Below the pieces are notes generated by a model. That model was not told the origin of the DNA and made no database searches. It worked only from the letters and a program-made list of their open reading frames with translations. Source: a virus. From it: a stretch of DNA of 45,239 bases. Location of the stretch: positions 1-45,239 of the IMG/VR virus record IMGVR_UViG_3300042893_001754; one strand, given 5' to 3'. Both the position numbers and the translations under genes were made by a program. Below, piece after piece: positions 1-6,609 of the stretch. Numbering within the stretch: position 1 is the stretch's first letter; each line of letters begins with the position of its first letter.

Positions 1-71
1 TACCGCAATTTTATTAAAAAATAAATCTGTCTTTCCAGATCGTCACCCATGCTACTTTTTGTGCTAATCAT
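1..71 (-). CDS. Partial hypothetical protein cut by window edge
   Basis: An open frame runs from an ATG at 71 off the left edge (about 23 codons, beginning MISTKSSMGDD). The same frame is open upstream of this ATG as far as the TAG that ends the neighbouring gene at 165-167, about 54 codons in all, but no ATG or GTG start was identified in that stretch. It may be the start of the next gene of the leftward operon or a read-through extension of its neighbour. No family recognised. Confidence 0.3.
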   Translation of the reverse strand, partial: MISTKSSMGDDLERQIYFLIKLR

Positions 72-164
72 GAATTCCCTCTTTTTACGTAGCACAGTGA
101 TACGACCAAAGTAGTGGCCAACATTATAGGGTTTATAAGGATTATTACTCGTATAAAAGAGGTA

Positions 165-401
165 CTATTTTATTACTCTCACTTTTAGGTGAGTTTCTAC
201 CCAAACCCTAGCTCCACAAGATAAAGGCTTATTTGGACTGTAAACAACTTTTGCTATCACATTACCGCTTTCATCTAGGATTTCTACCTCTTGGGCATAT
301 ATATTTTCTTTGTAAGTCTTACAAGTAAGAACCGGATTTTCTGTACCGTTCTTTTTATTGGCTCGAATTACACTTTGATTGACATGAATTACTGTTTTCA
401 T
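165..401 (-). CDS. Small hypothetical phage protein (78 aa)
   Basis: ATG at 401, TAG stop at 165-167. The product is short and has alternating hydrophobic and charged residues (for example EVEILDESGNVIAKVVY), suggesting a small beta-rich fold. No membrane segment, catalytic motif or known family is visible. It lies downstream of the DenV-like gene in the leftward early cluster. The frame stays open after the TAG to the window edge, which is unusual for such AT-rich DNA. Confidence 0.6.
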   Translation of the reverse strand: MKTVIHVNQSVIRANKKNGTENPVLTCKTYKENIYAQEVEILDESGNVIAKVVYSPNKPLSCGARVWVETHLKVRVIK

Positions 402-456
402 AGCTATTGTTATCTTTCTGTGTTTGCTAATGTATAAATTACAAAAAGCACTATTA

Positions 457-888
457 TTATATAGAGTGGCATAATTTTATTTTTAAGTGTGATACATCAA
501 TTGGTTCTCGGTTGTATTTTAAGTTCTTCATACCGGAGAGTCTTTCGTTTATTCTCTCCGCAACTATCTCCCTATCATTTTCTGTTTCTTCATAATTGTT
601 CCACAAAGATAATGGAATATCTTTAAAACTATCTGAAAAATCTGTTATTTTAAAATCTCTTTCAATACATTCAGCAGTAAGTTCAGCATATCTTTGATAT
701 AAGTAGCCTAATTTGTCGTAAAAGAATCTCACATGACCTTTACCTAGTGTAAACTGTTTAGGTATATCTTTAATAACCGCCTTACCTGATTTAATGGTAT
801 TTGGTATTCTTAGTATTTCTATTCTCTCTTTGATTAAATGTGCATCACAAAGTTCTATTGCTCTAACACCTACTGAAATTCTTGTCAT
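457..888 (-). CDS. denV: T4 DenV-like pyrimidine dimer DNA glycosylase (endonuclease V)
   Basis: This 143-aa protein matches phage T4 endonuclease V along its length: an N-terminal MTRI, then ELCDAHLIKERIE (T4 ELADQHLMAEYRE), then FTLGKGHVRFFYDKL (T4 FILGAGHVTFFYDKL) and ELTAECIERDF. In that family the enzyme excises UV-induced cyclobutane pyrimidine dimers and nicks the abasic site. The alpha-amine of Thr2 is the nucleophile and Glu23 the key acid; here Thr2 is present and Glu24 sits at the Glu23 position. Length is close to T4 (138 aa). It is probably an early repair gene protecting phage DNA in sunlit water. The identification rests on recalled T4 sequence. Confidence 0.93.
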   Translation of the reverse strand: MTRISVGVRAIELCDAHLIKERIEILRIPNTIKSGKAVIKDIPKQFTLGKGHVRFFYDKLGYLYQRYAELTAECIERDFKITDFSDSFKDIPLSLWNNYEETENDREIVAERINERLSGMKNLKYNREPIDVSHLKIKLCHSI

Positions 889-901
889 GATTGTATTTTT
901 A

Positions 902-1213
902 TTAAGCTATAAGTGGTCTTTCAATATGTAAAGTACCTATTTTTGGTTTATTTCCTCTATTACCTTCTTTCTCTTTATATAGATAAAGTAGACTTTTGAC
1001 TGTTTCTAAATCTGTAATCTCTATATAGTTTTGTACATCAGCTTCTATATACCTTACCATTTTTACTGTATCCTTTTTTTCCCAATTCCATTCAAAGGTT
1101 ATGGTTTTATTTACTTTTAGAAATAAGTAAAAGTCGTGAAATCCTAAATCGTTAAATCCATCGCCCATGTTATAGCGTTCAAATCCTAAATTAATCAAAT
1201 CTGAGTATTTCAT
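902..1213 (-). CDS. Hypothetical protein (103 aa)
   Basis: ATG at 1213, TAA at 902, 13 nt before the denV-like start. The product is rich in aromatic residues and charge (FHDFYLFLKVNKTITFEWNWEKKD in its first half) and is likely a small soluble domain. No recognised family. It is packed in the leftward early operon between denV and another unknown gene. Confidence 0.6.
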   Translation of the reverse strand: MKYSDLINLGFERYNMGDGFNDLGFHDFYLFLKVNKTITFEWNWEKKDTVKMVRYIEADVQNYIEITDLETVKSLLYLYKEKEGNRGNKPKIGTLHIERPLIA

Positions 1214-1239
1214 AATGCTATTTTTTACAAATTTACAAA

Positions 1240-1461
1240 TTATTTTGTTTCTACACTACTTTCGTAAGTGAAAGTTTTTAAATCTATTTTTACCTTGTTG
1301 TGGTATACTGCAAAAGGCTTCTGTCTGTTAGAACTAAAAAACGCTAATCCTTTTTCAACCGCTTCTTTTAAACTGTCCGCAATTACTATATGGTAATCAA
1401 AATCTTTTTCTTGCTCTCCATTAACTGTACGTCTGTGCCAAATCTCTAGTTTATATGTCAT
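1240..1461 (-). CDS. Hypothetical protein (73 aa)
   Basis: ATG at 1461. A small soluble protein with the look of a compact alpha/beta domain: N-terminal strand MTYKLEIWHRR, a helix around DSLKEAVEKGLAFF, then a second strand region. No known family. It lies in the early leftward gene train with short intergenic spacing. Confidence 0.6.
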   Translation of the reverse strand: MTYKLEIWHRRTVNGEQEKDFDYHIVIADSLKEAVEKGLAFFSSNRQKPFAVYHNKVKIDLKTFTYESSVETK

Positions 1462-1472
1462 ATCTTTTATTT

Positions 1473-1634
1473 TTAATCTGCATCAGTACACTCTTTGATT
1501 CTGAACTCTGCTCTATATACCATAGTAATTTCTTTCTCACTATCTGCACAACAAAACTTTAAGTGCTTCATAGAAAGTTCATACTGTTGACTTTGTGTCA
1601 AATTATTCCACCAATTAATCGCTGTAATATTCAT
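1473..1634 (-). CDS. Small hypothetical protein (53 aa)
   Basis: Reading the minus strand from an ATG at 1634 gives 53 codons ending in TAA (begins MNITAINWWNNLTQSQQ, ends KECTDAD). It fills the gap between its neighbours exactly, leaving 11 nt downstream and 3 nt upstream, as expected for an operonic gene. The WW pair and the NLTQSQQYEL helix resemble small phage helical proteins, but the function is unknown. Confidence 0.55.
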   Translation of the reverse strand: MNITAINWWNNLTQSQQYELSMKHLKFCCADSEKEITMVYRAEFRIKECTDAD

Positions 1635-1637
1635 ATT

Positions 1638-1859
1638 TTATAGTTTAAATTTATAAGTCATCACAAATTCGTTATACTCGTTGTATTCATGTATTAGGTA
1701 TTCTGACCAAGTATTATTAAATAACCATCGTCTTCCTTTTTTTGAGTCTATGTATCTTAGTGTTTGGATAATCTCCTCTCTGACGTAGCTACTACATCGT
1801 GAATCATCTATTAAAAAGTTATTTACATCCAACTCATTTAAAAATATACTTCTTTCCAT
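1638..1859 (-). CDS. Hypothetical protein (73 aa)
   Basis: ATG at 1857-1859 lies 2 nt after the TAG of the upstream gene (1862-1864), so translation is probably coupled. The product is Tyr/Asn/Glu-rich (WSEYLIHEYNEYNEF near the C terminus) with a central RRWLF motif. No known family. Confidence 0.6.
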   Translation of the reverse strand: MERSIFLNELDVNNFLIDDSRCSSYVREEIIQTLRYIDSKKGRRWLFNNTWSEYLIHEYNEYNEFVMTYKFKL

Positions 1860-1861
1860 AA

Positions 1862-2308
1862 CTAAATTTTAATTTCAATTTTTAGAACTCTCTCAATCAT
1901 CGGTAAATATTTTGCTCTGTTAAACATAAAGTTCCAATCTTCTTGCTCTTTTAGAGAATCTAATAAAAACTTTTCTGTCTTTCTAAATGGGATAATCATC
2001 TTTTTTTCATAAGCACTAGTGTCTATTATATCTTTACAGTCAAAATACATTTCTTTATCAAACGTTATTGCGGCATGAGTACAAGAAGTGGCTCTTTTAC
2101 TTACCCCACTAATATATGACTTATTACTTTTAAATTCATCATAACTAACACCATCATAAAAATATACTACTCTCACTCCCTTCCTTAACTCTTTGTTTTT
2201 CTTTAACCACAAGAACATAGCTAGAGAAGCGATACCACAACCACCTCTGTTTATATGTGGTATCTCTGATAGGAACTCTTGAACATCCCCAAAATTATTT
2301 ATTTTCAT
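1862..2308 (-). CDS. Papain-like fold Cys/His/Asp protein (putative peptidase or transglutaminase-like)
   Basis: The ATG at 2308 is preferred: it lies 10 nt after the upstream stop and gives a 148-aa product. Earlier ATGs at 2371 and 2353 would overlap that gene. The product carries GGCGIASLAMFLWLKK (Cys24 at the start of a helix), then CTHAAITF (His78) and MYFDCKD (Asp90). Order and context fit the Cys-His-Asp triad of papain-like folds (C39, NlpC/P60 or transglutaminase-like). Activity is an inference; a structural role of the fold is possible. It ends in TAG; read-through would meet TAA eight codons later, so TAG is a true stop here. Confidence 0.6.
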   Translation of the reverse strand: MKINNFGDVQEFLSEIPHINRGGCGIASLAMFLWLKKNKELRKGVRVVYFYDGVSYDEFKSNKSYISGVSKRATSCTHAAITFDKEMYFDCKDIIDTSAYEKKMIIPFRKTEKFLLDSLKEQEDWNFMFNRAKYLPMIERVLKIEIKI

Positions 2309-2318
2309 ACCGGAACTT

Positions 2319-2573
2319 TTAAAATTTACTACCTCCAATCCATAACTCGCCATATTGAAAACTTGGCTCATAGTTTTTATGGGATGCCATCATATCATCT
2401 GTTTCCATAAAATCTGTATAATCGGCAAACTGTAACTCATGGCATACGATAATTACCGGAAATTCATCTCCTTTTAAAGGATGCTCATAGAACACTATTT
2501 CCTGACCTATGGAATTAATCATTCTATCGTACTCCGTTGGGTTTTGTGCCATTAATTTATGATATTTTAGCAT
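2319..2573 (-). CDS. Hypothetical protein (84 aa)
   Basis: ATG at 2573, TAA at 2319. The product is acidic with a hydrophobic core segment (EFPVIIVCHELQFADY) and a Met/Asp-rich middle (METDDMMASH). No family recognised. It precedes the papain-like gene in the operon, and its stop position helps fix that gene's start. Confidence 0.6.
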   Translation of the reverse strand: MLKYHKLMAQNPTEYDRMINSIGQEIVFYEHPLKGDEFPVIIVCHELQFADYTDFMETDDMMASHKNYEPSFQYGELWIGGSKF

Positions 2574-2584
2574 AACGTATGTTT

Positions 2585-2740
2585 TTAATTTTTAACTTCG
2601 TAATCGTAGTTTACTTTTCTGCTTAAATAAACTTTGCCATTGTGTTTGTAATATGGTCTGTCGTATTCATCTAACAGTACATTCTCAATAGGGCAACTTA
2701 CTATATAATCTTCTAATATTTTGTTTATATCTTTATTCAT
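2585..2740 (-). CDS. Small hypothetical protein (51 aa)
   Basis: An ATG at 2740 opens 51 codons ending in TAA at 2585 (begins MNKDINKILEDYIVSCP, contains VLLDEYDRPYYKHNGKVYLSRKV). The start overlaps the end of the upstream gene by 8 nt, typical of coupled phage genes. The GKVYLSRKV strand and central DEYDRPYY suggest a small folded domain. Function unknown. Confidence 0.55.
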   Translation of the reverse strand: MNKDINKILEDYIVSCPIENVLLDEYDRPYYKHNGKVYLSRKVNYDYEVKN

Positions 2741-2981
2741 GATTATTTTTTTTATTTAGGTTATTATAAGTTAATCCTTCTGAATCTGTGTAAACATTTA
2801 AGTCTACTATGTAGTTATTTTTTAAATCTGCTAAATGTGTTTCGTATACGTACTCAAAAACTTTCTCCCCTAACTTTTCTTTGTAAGGTAGAATATATCT
2901 TTTAAATTGGTGATTATCTCTATCTGCACTTCCATAAGTAAAACAACTGTTTATCATTTGCTTTAAATTCTCTACTTCCAT
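2733..2981 (-). CDS. Hypothetical protein (82 aa)
   Basis: ATG at 2981, 8 nt after the upstream gene's stop. The product has mixed charge, begins MEVENLKQMINSCFTYGSADRDN and has an Asn/Lys-rich C terminus (NNLNKKNNHE). No membrane segment or known motif. It overlaps the following 51-aa gene by 8 nt. Confidence 0.6.
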   Translation of the reverse strand: MEVENLKQMINSCFTYGSADRDNHQFKRYILPYKEKLGEKVFEYVYETHLADLKNNYIVDLNVYTDSEGLTYNNLNKKNNHE

Positions 2982-2989
2982 AACTTTTA

Positions 2990-3322
2990 TTATATGTTGT
3001 TTACTATTTCGTGCATTTCGTCTTGATATTGCTCTAATAAAGATAATATTCTTCTCTTCTCAAAGTTGTCTATCTCTCTATTTCTTTCCGCCCCCTTCCA
3101 AAAGTCATAAGACCTTGAATCATTAGTTTCCCATGTAAAGACCTCCGTTTTACTATCTAATTCGATTAGCAGTCTGTATTCGTATTGACCATAGCCTTTC
3201 CGCCTTATCGCAAAGCTACATAACCACACCTCTTGTATTCCATCGGGTATTCTCTTCTGTACTTCTTTCCTGAAGTTCTCGGTTAATTTAAAACCAAGAG
3301 TGCTTATAATGTATGCTTTCAT
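2990..3322 (-). CDS. Hypothetical protein (110 aa)
   Basis: ATG at 3322, 1 nt after the upstream stop. It has a beta-rich core (YEYRLLIELDSKTEVFTWET) followed by a charged C-terminal helix (NFEKRRILSLLEQYQDEMHEIV). The predicted architecture is a small alpha/beta protein of unknown function. Confidence 0.6.
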   Translation of the reverse strand: MKAYIISTLGFKLTENFRKEVQKRIPDGIQEVWLCSFAIRRKGYGQYEYRLLIELDSKTEVFTWETNDSRSYDFWKGAERNREIDNFEKRRILSLLEQYQDEMHEIVNNI

Positions 3323-3323
3323 G

Positions 3324-3533
3324 TTATTGTCTATTTATAAATTCACTTAATGTTTCTTCCCAATCTAATTCTGTCCAATCTGTTTTGTACTCCTCCGAGT
3401 ATTCTTTAATAAACTGTTCTGCCAACTCAATAGACTTATCTATTTTTGAGAAGAAACTGTCATTGATTTTAAAATCTAATAAGTCATAATACATTATGTA
3501 TCCACTAACTACTGCTACTTCTTTACTTATCAT
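3324..3533 (-). CDS. Small acidic hypothetical protein (69 aa)
   Basis: ATG at 3533. The C-terminal half is strongly acidic and tryptophan-bearing (YKTDWTELDWEETLSEF), a pattern repeated in several neighbours, while the first 20 residues are hydrophobic. No known family. It is part of the leftward cluster started by the promoter at 3832-3862. Confidence 0.6.
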   Translation of the reverse strand: MISKEVAVVSGYIMYYDLLDFKINDSFFSKIDKSIELAEQFIKEYSEEYKTDWTELDWEETLSEFINRQ

Positions 3534-3544
3534 GATGTTTTGTT

Positions 3545-3808
3545 TTAATCTTCTAATTCAATTAACACTCCATCTACCAATTGGTATTGAAAATCCTCTT
3601 CCCATTCAGTATAATAGTACTCTTCTAAGTCATATGCTTCTTTCAAAAGAAATTCATCTGATAGGTCAGTATTGTATTCATCTAAACCTCTTAAAAAGTC
3701 TACTAAATCTTTTTCTTCTTTAAAATATTCCTCTCCTTCTCTAAATACATAACCTTCGTTCATTCCTTCTCCCGTAGCTGAACATTTTCTTGCAAAATAA
3801 TTTTCCAT
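3545..3808 (-). CDS. Acidic conserved-type phage protein with CSATGEGMNEGYV motif (87 aa)
   Basis: ATG at 3808 lies 24 nt downstream of a good promoter -7 box (3832-3839). The first third has CSATGEGMNEGYVF, a Cys-x-x-Thr-Gly-x-Gly-Met-Asn-Glu-Gly signature that I associate with recurrent small phage proteins of unknown role. The remainder is very acidic (YDLEEYYYTEWEEDF). The strong negative charge could suit a DNA- or RNA-mimic, but nothing visible proves this. Confidence 0.65.
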   Translation of the reverse strand: MENYFARKCSATGEGMNEGYVFREGEEYFKEEKDLVDFLRGLDEYNTDLSDEFLLKEAYDLEEYYYTEWEEDFQYQLVDGVLIELED

Positions 3809-3831
3809 GATAGTTTGTTTTAAATTCTCCG

Positions 3832-3862
3832 TAAAGATAATTAATTATTTTAAGTCTACAAA
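3832..3862 (-). promoter_or_regulatory. Bacteroidota-type leftward promoter
   Basis: On the minus strand TTTG (3859-3862) is followed after 19 nt by TATCTTTA (3832-3839), close to the TAnnTTTG consensus. It stands in a gap free of genes and fires toward the 87-aa acidic gene at 3808. The leader shares TTTTAAATTCT (plus-strand sense) with the promoter at 6358-6389. Confidence 0.7.
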
Positions 3863-3883
3863 ACTTTTTATAAAATATTTTAT

Positions 3884-4249
3884 TTATTCTTCTCCGAACA
3901 TTCTTTTACTTAATTCTTTTCTAGCTAAATCCATAAAATACCAATCATAACAAGTAGAAAAATGAATATTAAAATAATCATCTTCTGCTTCCCCTTTTAG
4001 GTACAGTTTGATATAAGTTAAAAAAGTAGAATCATTACTTAATAACACTTCATCACAAATTTCCATGATGATTTCATAAAACTCTGCCCACCCATTATCA
4101 TCAATATAATCTGAATATAATTCTGTACCCTCTATTGCTAAAGTACAAGTAATTGCGGTTCTTAAAAAGAATATAGAATCTCTTAATTCTCGTTTCTCTT
4201 TTTTACTTAAAGTCTTTTTGAGTTTATTGTATTCTTTAAAATTTGCCAT
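3884..4249 (-). CDS. Hypothetical helical protein (121 aa)
   Basis: ATG at 4249. It begins with a basic helical segment (YNKLKKTLSKKEKRELRD), followed by a mostly alpha-helical, acidic body with FLRTAITCTLAIEG and DWYFMDLARKELSKRM. No motif of a known enzyme. It is separated from the next gene downstream by a promoter, so it probably ends a transcription unit. Confidence 0.6.
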   Translation of the reverse strand: MANFKEYNKLKKTLSKKEKRELRDSIFFLRTAITCTLAIEGTELYSDYIDDNGWAEFYEIIMEICDEVLLSNDSTFLTYIKLYLKGEAEDDYFNIHFSTCYDWYFMDLARKELSKRMFGEE

Positions 4250-4260
4250 GTTTCTTTGTA

Positions 4261-4467
4261 TTAAATAATTAAACTATAAAATTCTCCTTCAATCCATTCA
4301 TTCCAACCCTCTTGCCAATCTGTTTCATCATAGTTAATCCAACTACCATTTCTATCTCTATTGATTTCATCTAGTATATCTCCTAGTGACCATTTTTGAA
4401 TTTCGTTTGTTTCAAGTACTTTAATATCATAAAGTTCATGGAATACACTTTTTTTATTAGTTGCCAT
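4261..4467 (-). CDS. Small acidic Trp-rich hypothetical protein (68 aa)
   Basis: ATG at 4467, 20 nt downstream of a TATATTTG box. The C-terminal half is rich in Trp and acidic residues (YDETDWQEGWNEWIEGEF), echoing the 69-aa neighbour at 3324-3533. No recognised family. Confidence 0.6.
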   Translation of the reverse strand: MATNKKSVFHELYDIKVLETNEIQKWSLGDILDEINRDRNGSWINYDETDWQEGWNEWIEGEFYSLII

Positions 4468-4487
4468 ACGTTTAATTGATTAGATTA

Positions 4488-4495
4488 CAAATATA
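4488..4495 (-). promoter_or_regulatory. Probable -7 box (TATATTTG)
   Basis: The minus strand reads TATATTTG, matching TAnnTTTG, in the gap upstream of the 68-aa gene. No clear TTTG is present at the -33 position, so this is a weaker call than its neighbours. Confidence 0.5.
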
Positions 4496-4506
4496 AGGAT
4501 TATATT

Positions 4507-4746
4507 TTAATTATAAAAATATTTTGTGGTATTTTTTGTTAAAATTTTACACAATTCTTCATAGTCATTATCTCGCTCTTCTTCCGTAGTATAAGAGTAA
4601 CTTGTATCTTCCACATCAATAAGATAAGGAAAATCTAAATTAAAATCCTCTTCTTTTGATATAGCCATTTTAGTTATATCATTCTCGATTGATTCTTGAT
4701 TCCATTTGATTTTATCAAGGTCAAAGTTTAAATCTCCGTTTGTCAT
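4507..4746 (-). CDS. Acidic hypothetical protein (79 aa)
   Basis: The start is placed at the ATG at 4746 because a promoter (4770-4801) overlaps the longer frame that would begin at a TTG. From there the protein reads MTNGDLNFDLDKIKW and is strongly acidic, with a Tyr/Asp/Glu-rich C-terminal half (DVEDTSYSYTTEEERDND). No family recognised; it fits the pattern of small acidic early proteins. Confidence 0.6.
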   Translation of the reverse strand: MTNGDLNFDLDKIKWNQESIENDITKMAISKEEDFNLDFPYLIDVEDTSYSYTTEEERDNDYEELCKILTKNTTKYFYN

Positions 4747-4769
4747 AAGTTCTATTGTTTTGTGTGAAA

Positions 4770-4801
4770 CAAAAATAAGGATTATATTTCTATAATCCAA
4801 A
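4770..4801 (-). promoter_or_regulatory. Bacteroidota-type leftward promoter
   Basis: On the minus strand TTTG (4798-4801), a 20-nt spacer and TATTTTTG (4770-4777) make a full match to the flavobacterial promoter consensus. It decides the start of the downstream 79-aa gene. Confidence 0.7.
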
Positions 4802-4826
4802 TCTTTTTTGAATTATTTCTAATGTG

Positions 4827-5117
4827 TTATAAATTAATAGGTTGATTAATAAATCTAATTATATCAATTGCTGAGTTAATTTCTTCATCATTAAAGGCTT
4901 CTTGAAAACCATTTAAAGTGTAAACTCTACCTTGCTCTTCTGATAAAGTTTGAAATTCTTCATCACTCATATTAGGGGAATACCCATCTTCATTAACATC
5001 AATTACATAAACTCTTTTTTCTACTTCATAAGGAAGCCTTTCTTGGTCAAAATTACTTGTTGCTTGGTTGAGGTTTTCAAATTTTTGAATTTCTCCTTGT
5101 AATGTTATTGTTTTCAT
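4827..5117 (-). CDS. Acidic hypothetical protein (96 aa)
   Basis: ATG at 5117, 6 nt after the upstream stop. It has an N-terminal beta-type segment (MKTITLQGEIQKF), an acidic centre (DVNEDGYSPNMSDEEF) and a helical end (EEINSAIDIIRFINQP). Function unknown. Confidence 0.6.
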   Translation of the reverse strand: MKTITLQGEIQKFENLNQATSNFDQERLPYEVEKRVYVIDVNEDGYSPNMSDEEFQTLSEEQGRVYTLNGFQEAFNDEEINSAIDIIRFINQPINL

Positions 5118-5123
5118 AATATT

Positions 5124-5396
5124 CTATGTTAAAATTTCTAATTCATAACCTATTGATTCTAACTCTTTTTTAAGGTCTTTATATTCTTCTTCTGTTGCGG
5201 TTTCTACTTTGTGTTTATAAACATCGCCATCAATTAAAAAATCTTCATTTATTTCACTATGTTGTCCAATATGTGCATAACTTAAAATACAATCTCCACC
5301 TTCAAACATTTCGGGGAATAAAGCGTTAACCTCCACAATAGGATTTCCAGATTCATTAAACCAACTAATTTTCTTAAATACTACTCTCGTTACCAT
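5124..5396 (-). CDS. Hypothetical protein (90 aa)
   Basis: ATG at 5396, 2 nt after the previous stop. It starts with hydrophobic beta-type sequence (MVTRVVFKKISWF) and ends with a helix rich in Glu and Lys (ATEEEYKDLKKELESIGYEL). No enzymatic motif. It is part of a tight four-gene group (4827-5927). Confidence 0.6.
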   Translation of the reverse strand: MVTRVVFKKISWFNESGNPIVEVNALFPEMFEGGDCILSYAHIGQHSEINEDFLIDGDVYKHKVETATEEEYKDLKKELESIGYELEILT

Positions 5397-5398
5397 AA

Positions 5399-5596
5399 CT
5401 ATACTTTTTTAAGTCTTAACGGTTCTAAACCTAGTTCTAATCTTTTAATATCCATTTGAATTTCTGCTTGAATCTTTGTGCTGAAATCTTTTGTAAAGTA
5501 ACTAACTCCATTATACTTTGTAACTCCTTTATACTTTGGTGCTATTACTCTTCCGTTCTCTTTAGTTTTCACTAAAATACTACTATGTGCTTTCAT
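5399..5596 (-). CDS. Small basic hypothetical protein (65 aa)
   Basis: ATG at 5596, 1 nt after the upstream stop. It is one of the few basic proteins in the cluster. KYKGVTKYNGVSYFTKDF followed by a helix (AEIQMDIKRLELG) recalls the strand-strand-strand-helix layout of very small AP2-like DNA-binding domains. The resemblance is weak, so function stays open. Confidence 0.55.
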   Translation of the reverse strand: MKAHSSILVKTKENGRVIAPKYKGVTKYNGVSYFTKDFSTKIQAEIQMDIKRLELGLEPLRLKKV

Positions 5597-5597
5597 A

Positions 5598-5927
5598 TTA
5601 AAAATCGCTTAATATTAATTCTTTACTTTCAAAATTATCTGAACTGTCATATTTGCTTTCTGAATAATAATAAAACGAATTCTCAAAAACTATAAACTGC
5701 TCTATGCCTACTCTCCATTCATCTGAATCTACTTCTGTATCTCCATCATCCAACAAAACTACTTCACCTGATATATCAATTCTTGCGTTTGATACAAATT
5801 TATTATTTTTTATAAAGTCTTGTACTTTTTTGATATTTATTTTATCATGCTCTGATAATAATATATCTAATTTTTGGATTGCATCACTTGTTCCGTATTC
5901 TGTTCTGTATGTTACTTCTTTTATCAT
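5598..5927 (-). CDS. Acidic hypothetical protein (109 aa)
   Basis: ATG at 5927. The protein has an N-terminal basic/hydrophobic part, then an acidic stretch (VVLLDDGDTEVDSDEWRVG) and an aromatic segment FIVFENSFYYYSESKY. No known family. It is the first gene of a tightly packed group downstream of the promoter at 6358-6389. Confidence 0.6.
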   Translation of the reverse strand: MIKEVTYRTEYGTSDAIQKLDILLSEHDKINIKKVQDFIKNNKFVSNARIDISGEVVLLDDGDTEVDSDEWRVGIEQFIVFENSFYYYSESKYDSSDNFESKELILSDF

Positions 5928-5950
5928 GTTCTCTATGTTTTAAAATTAAT

Positions 5951-6334
5951 TTAATATCTTTCTGTGTAAAATTTAACTCCCCCTCTAAATGTTGGTTCTT
6001 CTTCTTCAAAACGATTACTACCTCTGTCTGTTTCTTCCCATGTGAGAGGTTTATTCCCATCTTCTTCTACTTTAGTCATACAATTGAAATCATACCAACG
6101 TTTGTCATATTCTCGGCACTCTCTTAAAAGCGATAAAGAAAACTCCCAAAGAATACCTTTCATTGTTTTATATTCAATCAATCCAAAATCTGAACCACCA
6201 ATCCAATATCTTTCTTCTCGTTTTATAAAAGCGTAGAACACTTTACCAAATCTGTTTGTTGCTTTAACTGTTAGAGAATCTGAGTTATGTTTAATAACCT
6301 CAATCTGATATAATTTGTAATTTGCTTTGTGCAT
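5951..6334 (-). CDS. Hypothetical protein (127 aa)
   Basis: ATG at 6334, 23 nt from the -7 box of a good promoter. The N-terminal half looks beta-rich (YKLYQIEVIKHNSDSLTV, RFGKVFYAFIKREERYWIGG); the C-terminal half is acidic and probably flexible (EEDGNKPLTWEETDRG). No recognised domain. Confidence 0.6.
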   Translation of the reverse strand: MHKANYKLYQIEVIKHNSDSLTVKATNRFGKVFYAFIKREERYWIGGSDFGLIEYKTMKGILWEFSLSLLRECREYDKRWYDFNCMTKVEEDGNKPLTWEETDRGSNRFEEEEPTFRGGVKFYTERY

Positions 6335-6357
6335 GACAATAGGTTTTAAATTCTTTG

Positions 6358-6389
6358 TAAATGTACTATTTTAATTCGGTAATAACAAA
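6358..6389 (-). promoter_or_regulatory. Bacteroidota-type leftward promoter
   Basis: On the minus strand TTTG (6386-6389), 20 nt, TACATTTA (6358-6365). It stands in the intergenic gap upstream of the 127-aa gene. The final G of the -7 consensus is replaced by A, as in the promoter at 3832-3862. Confidence 0.6.
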
Positions 6390-6397
6390 CTTTTTTT

Positions 6398-6556
6398 CTA
6401 AAAATTTACAACAAAATAATCGTCATAAGTACCATCGCCTTCTGTTTCTTCTTGAATGTTCTCGTAGATAAAACTCCACGCATCTTGAAAACTGTTAAAT
6501 ACTTTATCTTTGAATAAATGATTGTCTGCCCAATCCTTGATAATAAACTTTTCCAT
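6398..6556 (-). CDS. Small hypothetical protein (52 aa)
   Basis: The ATG at 6556 gives MEKFIIKDWADNHLFKD, with a helix FQDAWSFIYENI and an acidic end (GDGTYDDYFVV). A longer frame beginning at a TTG (6580) is less likely. The layout (short strand, helix with conserved-looking DAWxFIYE, terminal DDYFVV) recalls tiny phage proteins seen in many genomes, but no function is known. Confidence 0.6.
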   Translation of the reverse strand: MEKFIIKDWADNHLFKDKVFNSFQDAWSFIYENIQEETEGDGTYDDYFVVNF

Positions 6557-6609
6557 AACTTTGGTTTTTTTAAAGGGCAAACATTTCTATCTGCCCTTGT
6601 ATATTAGTA

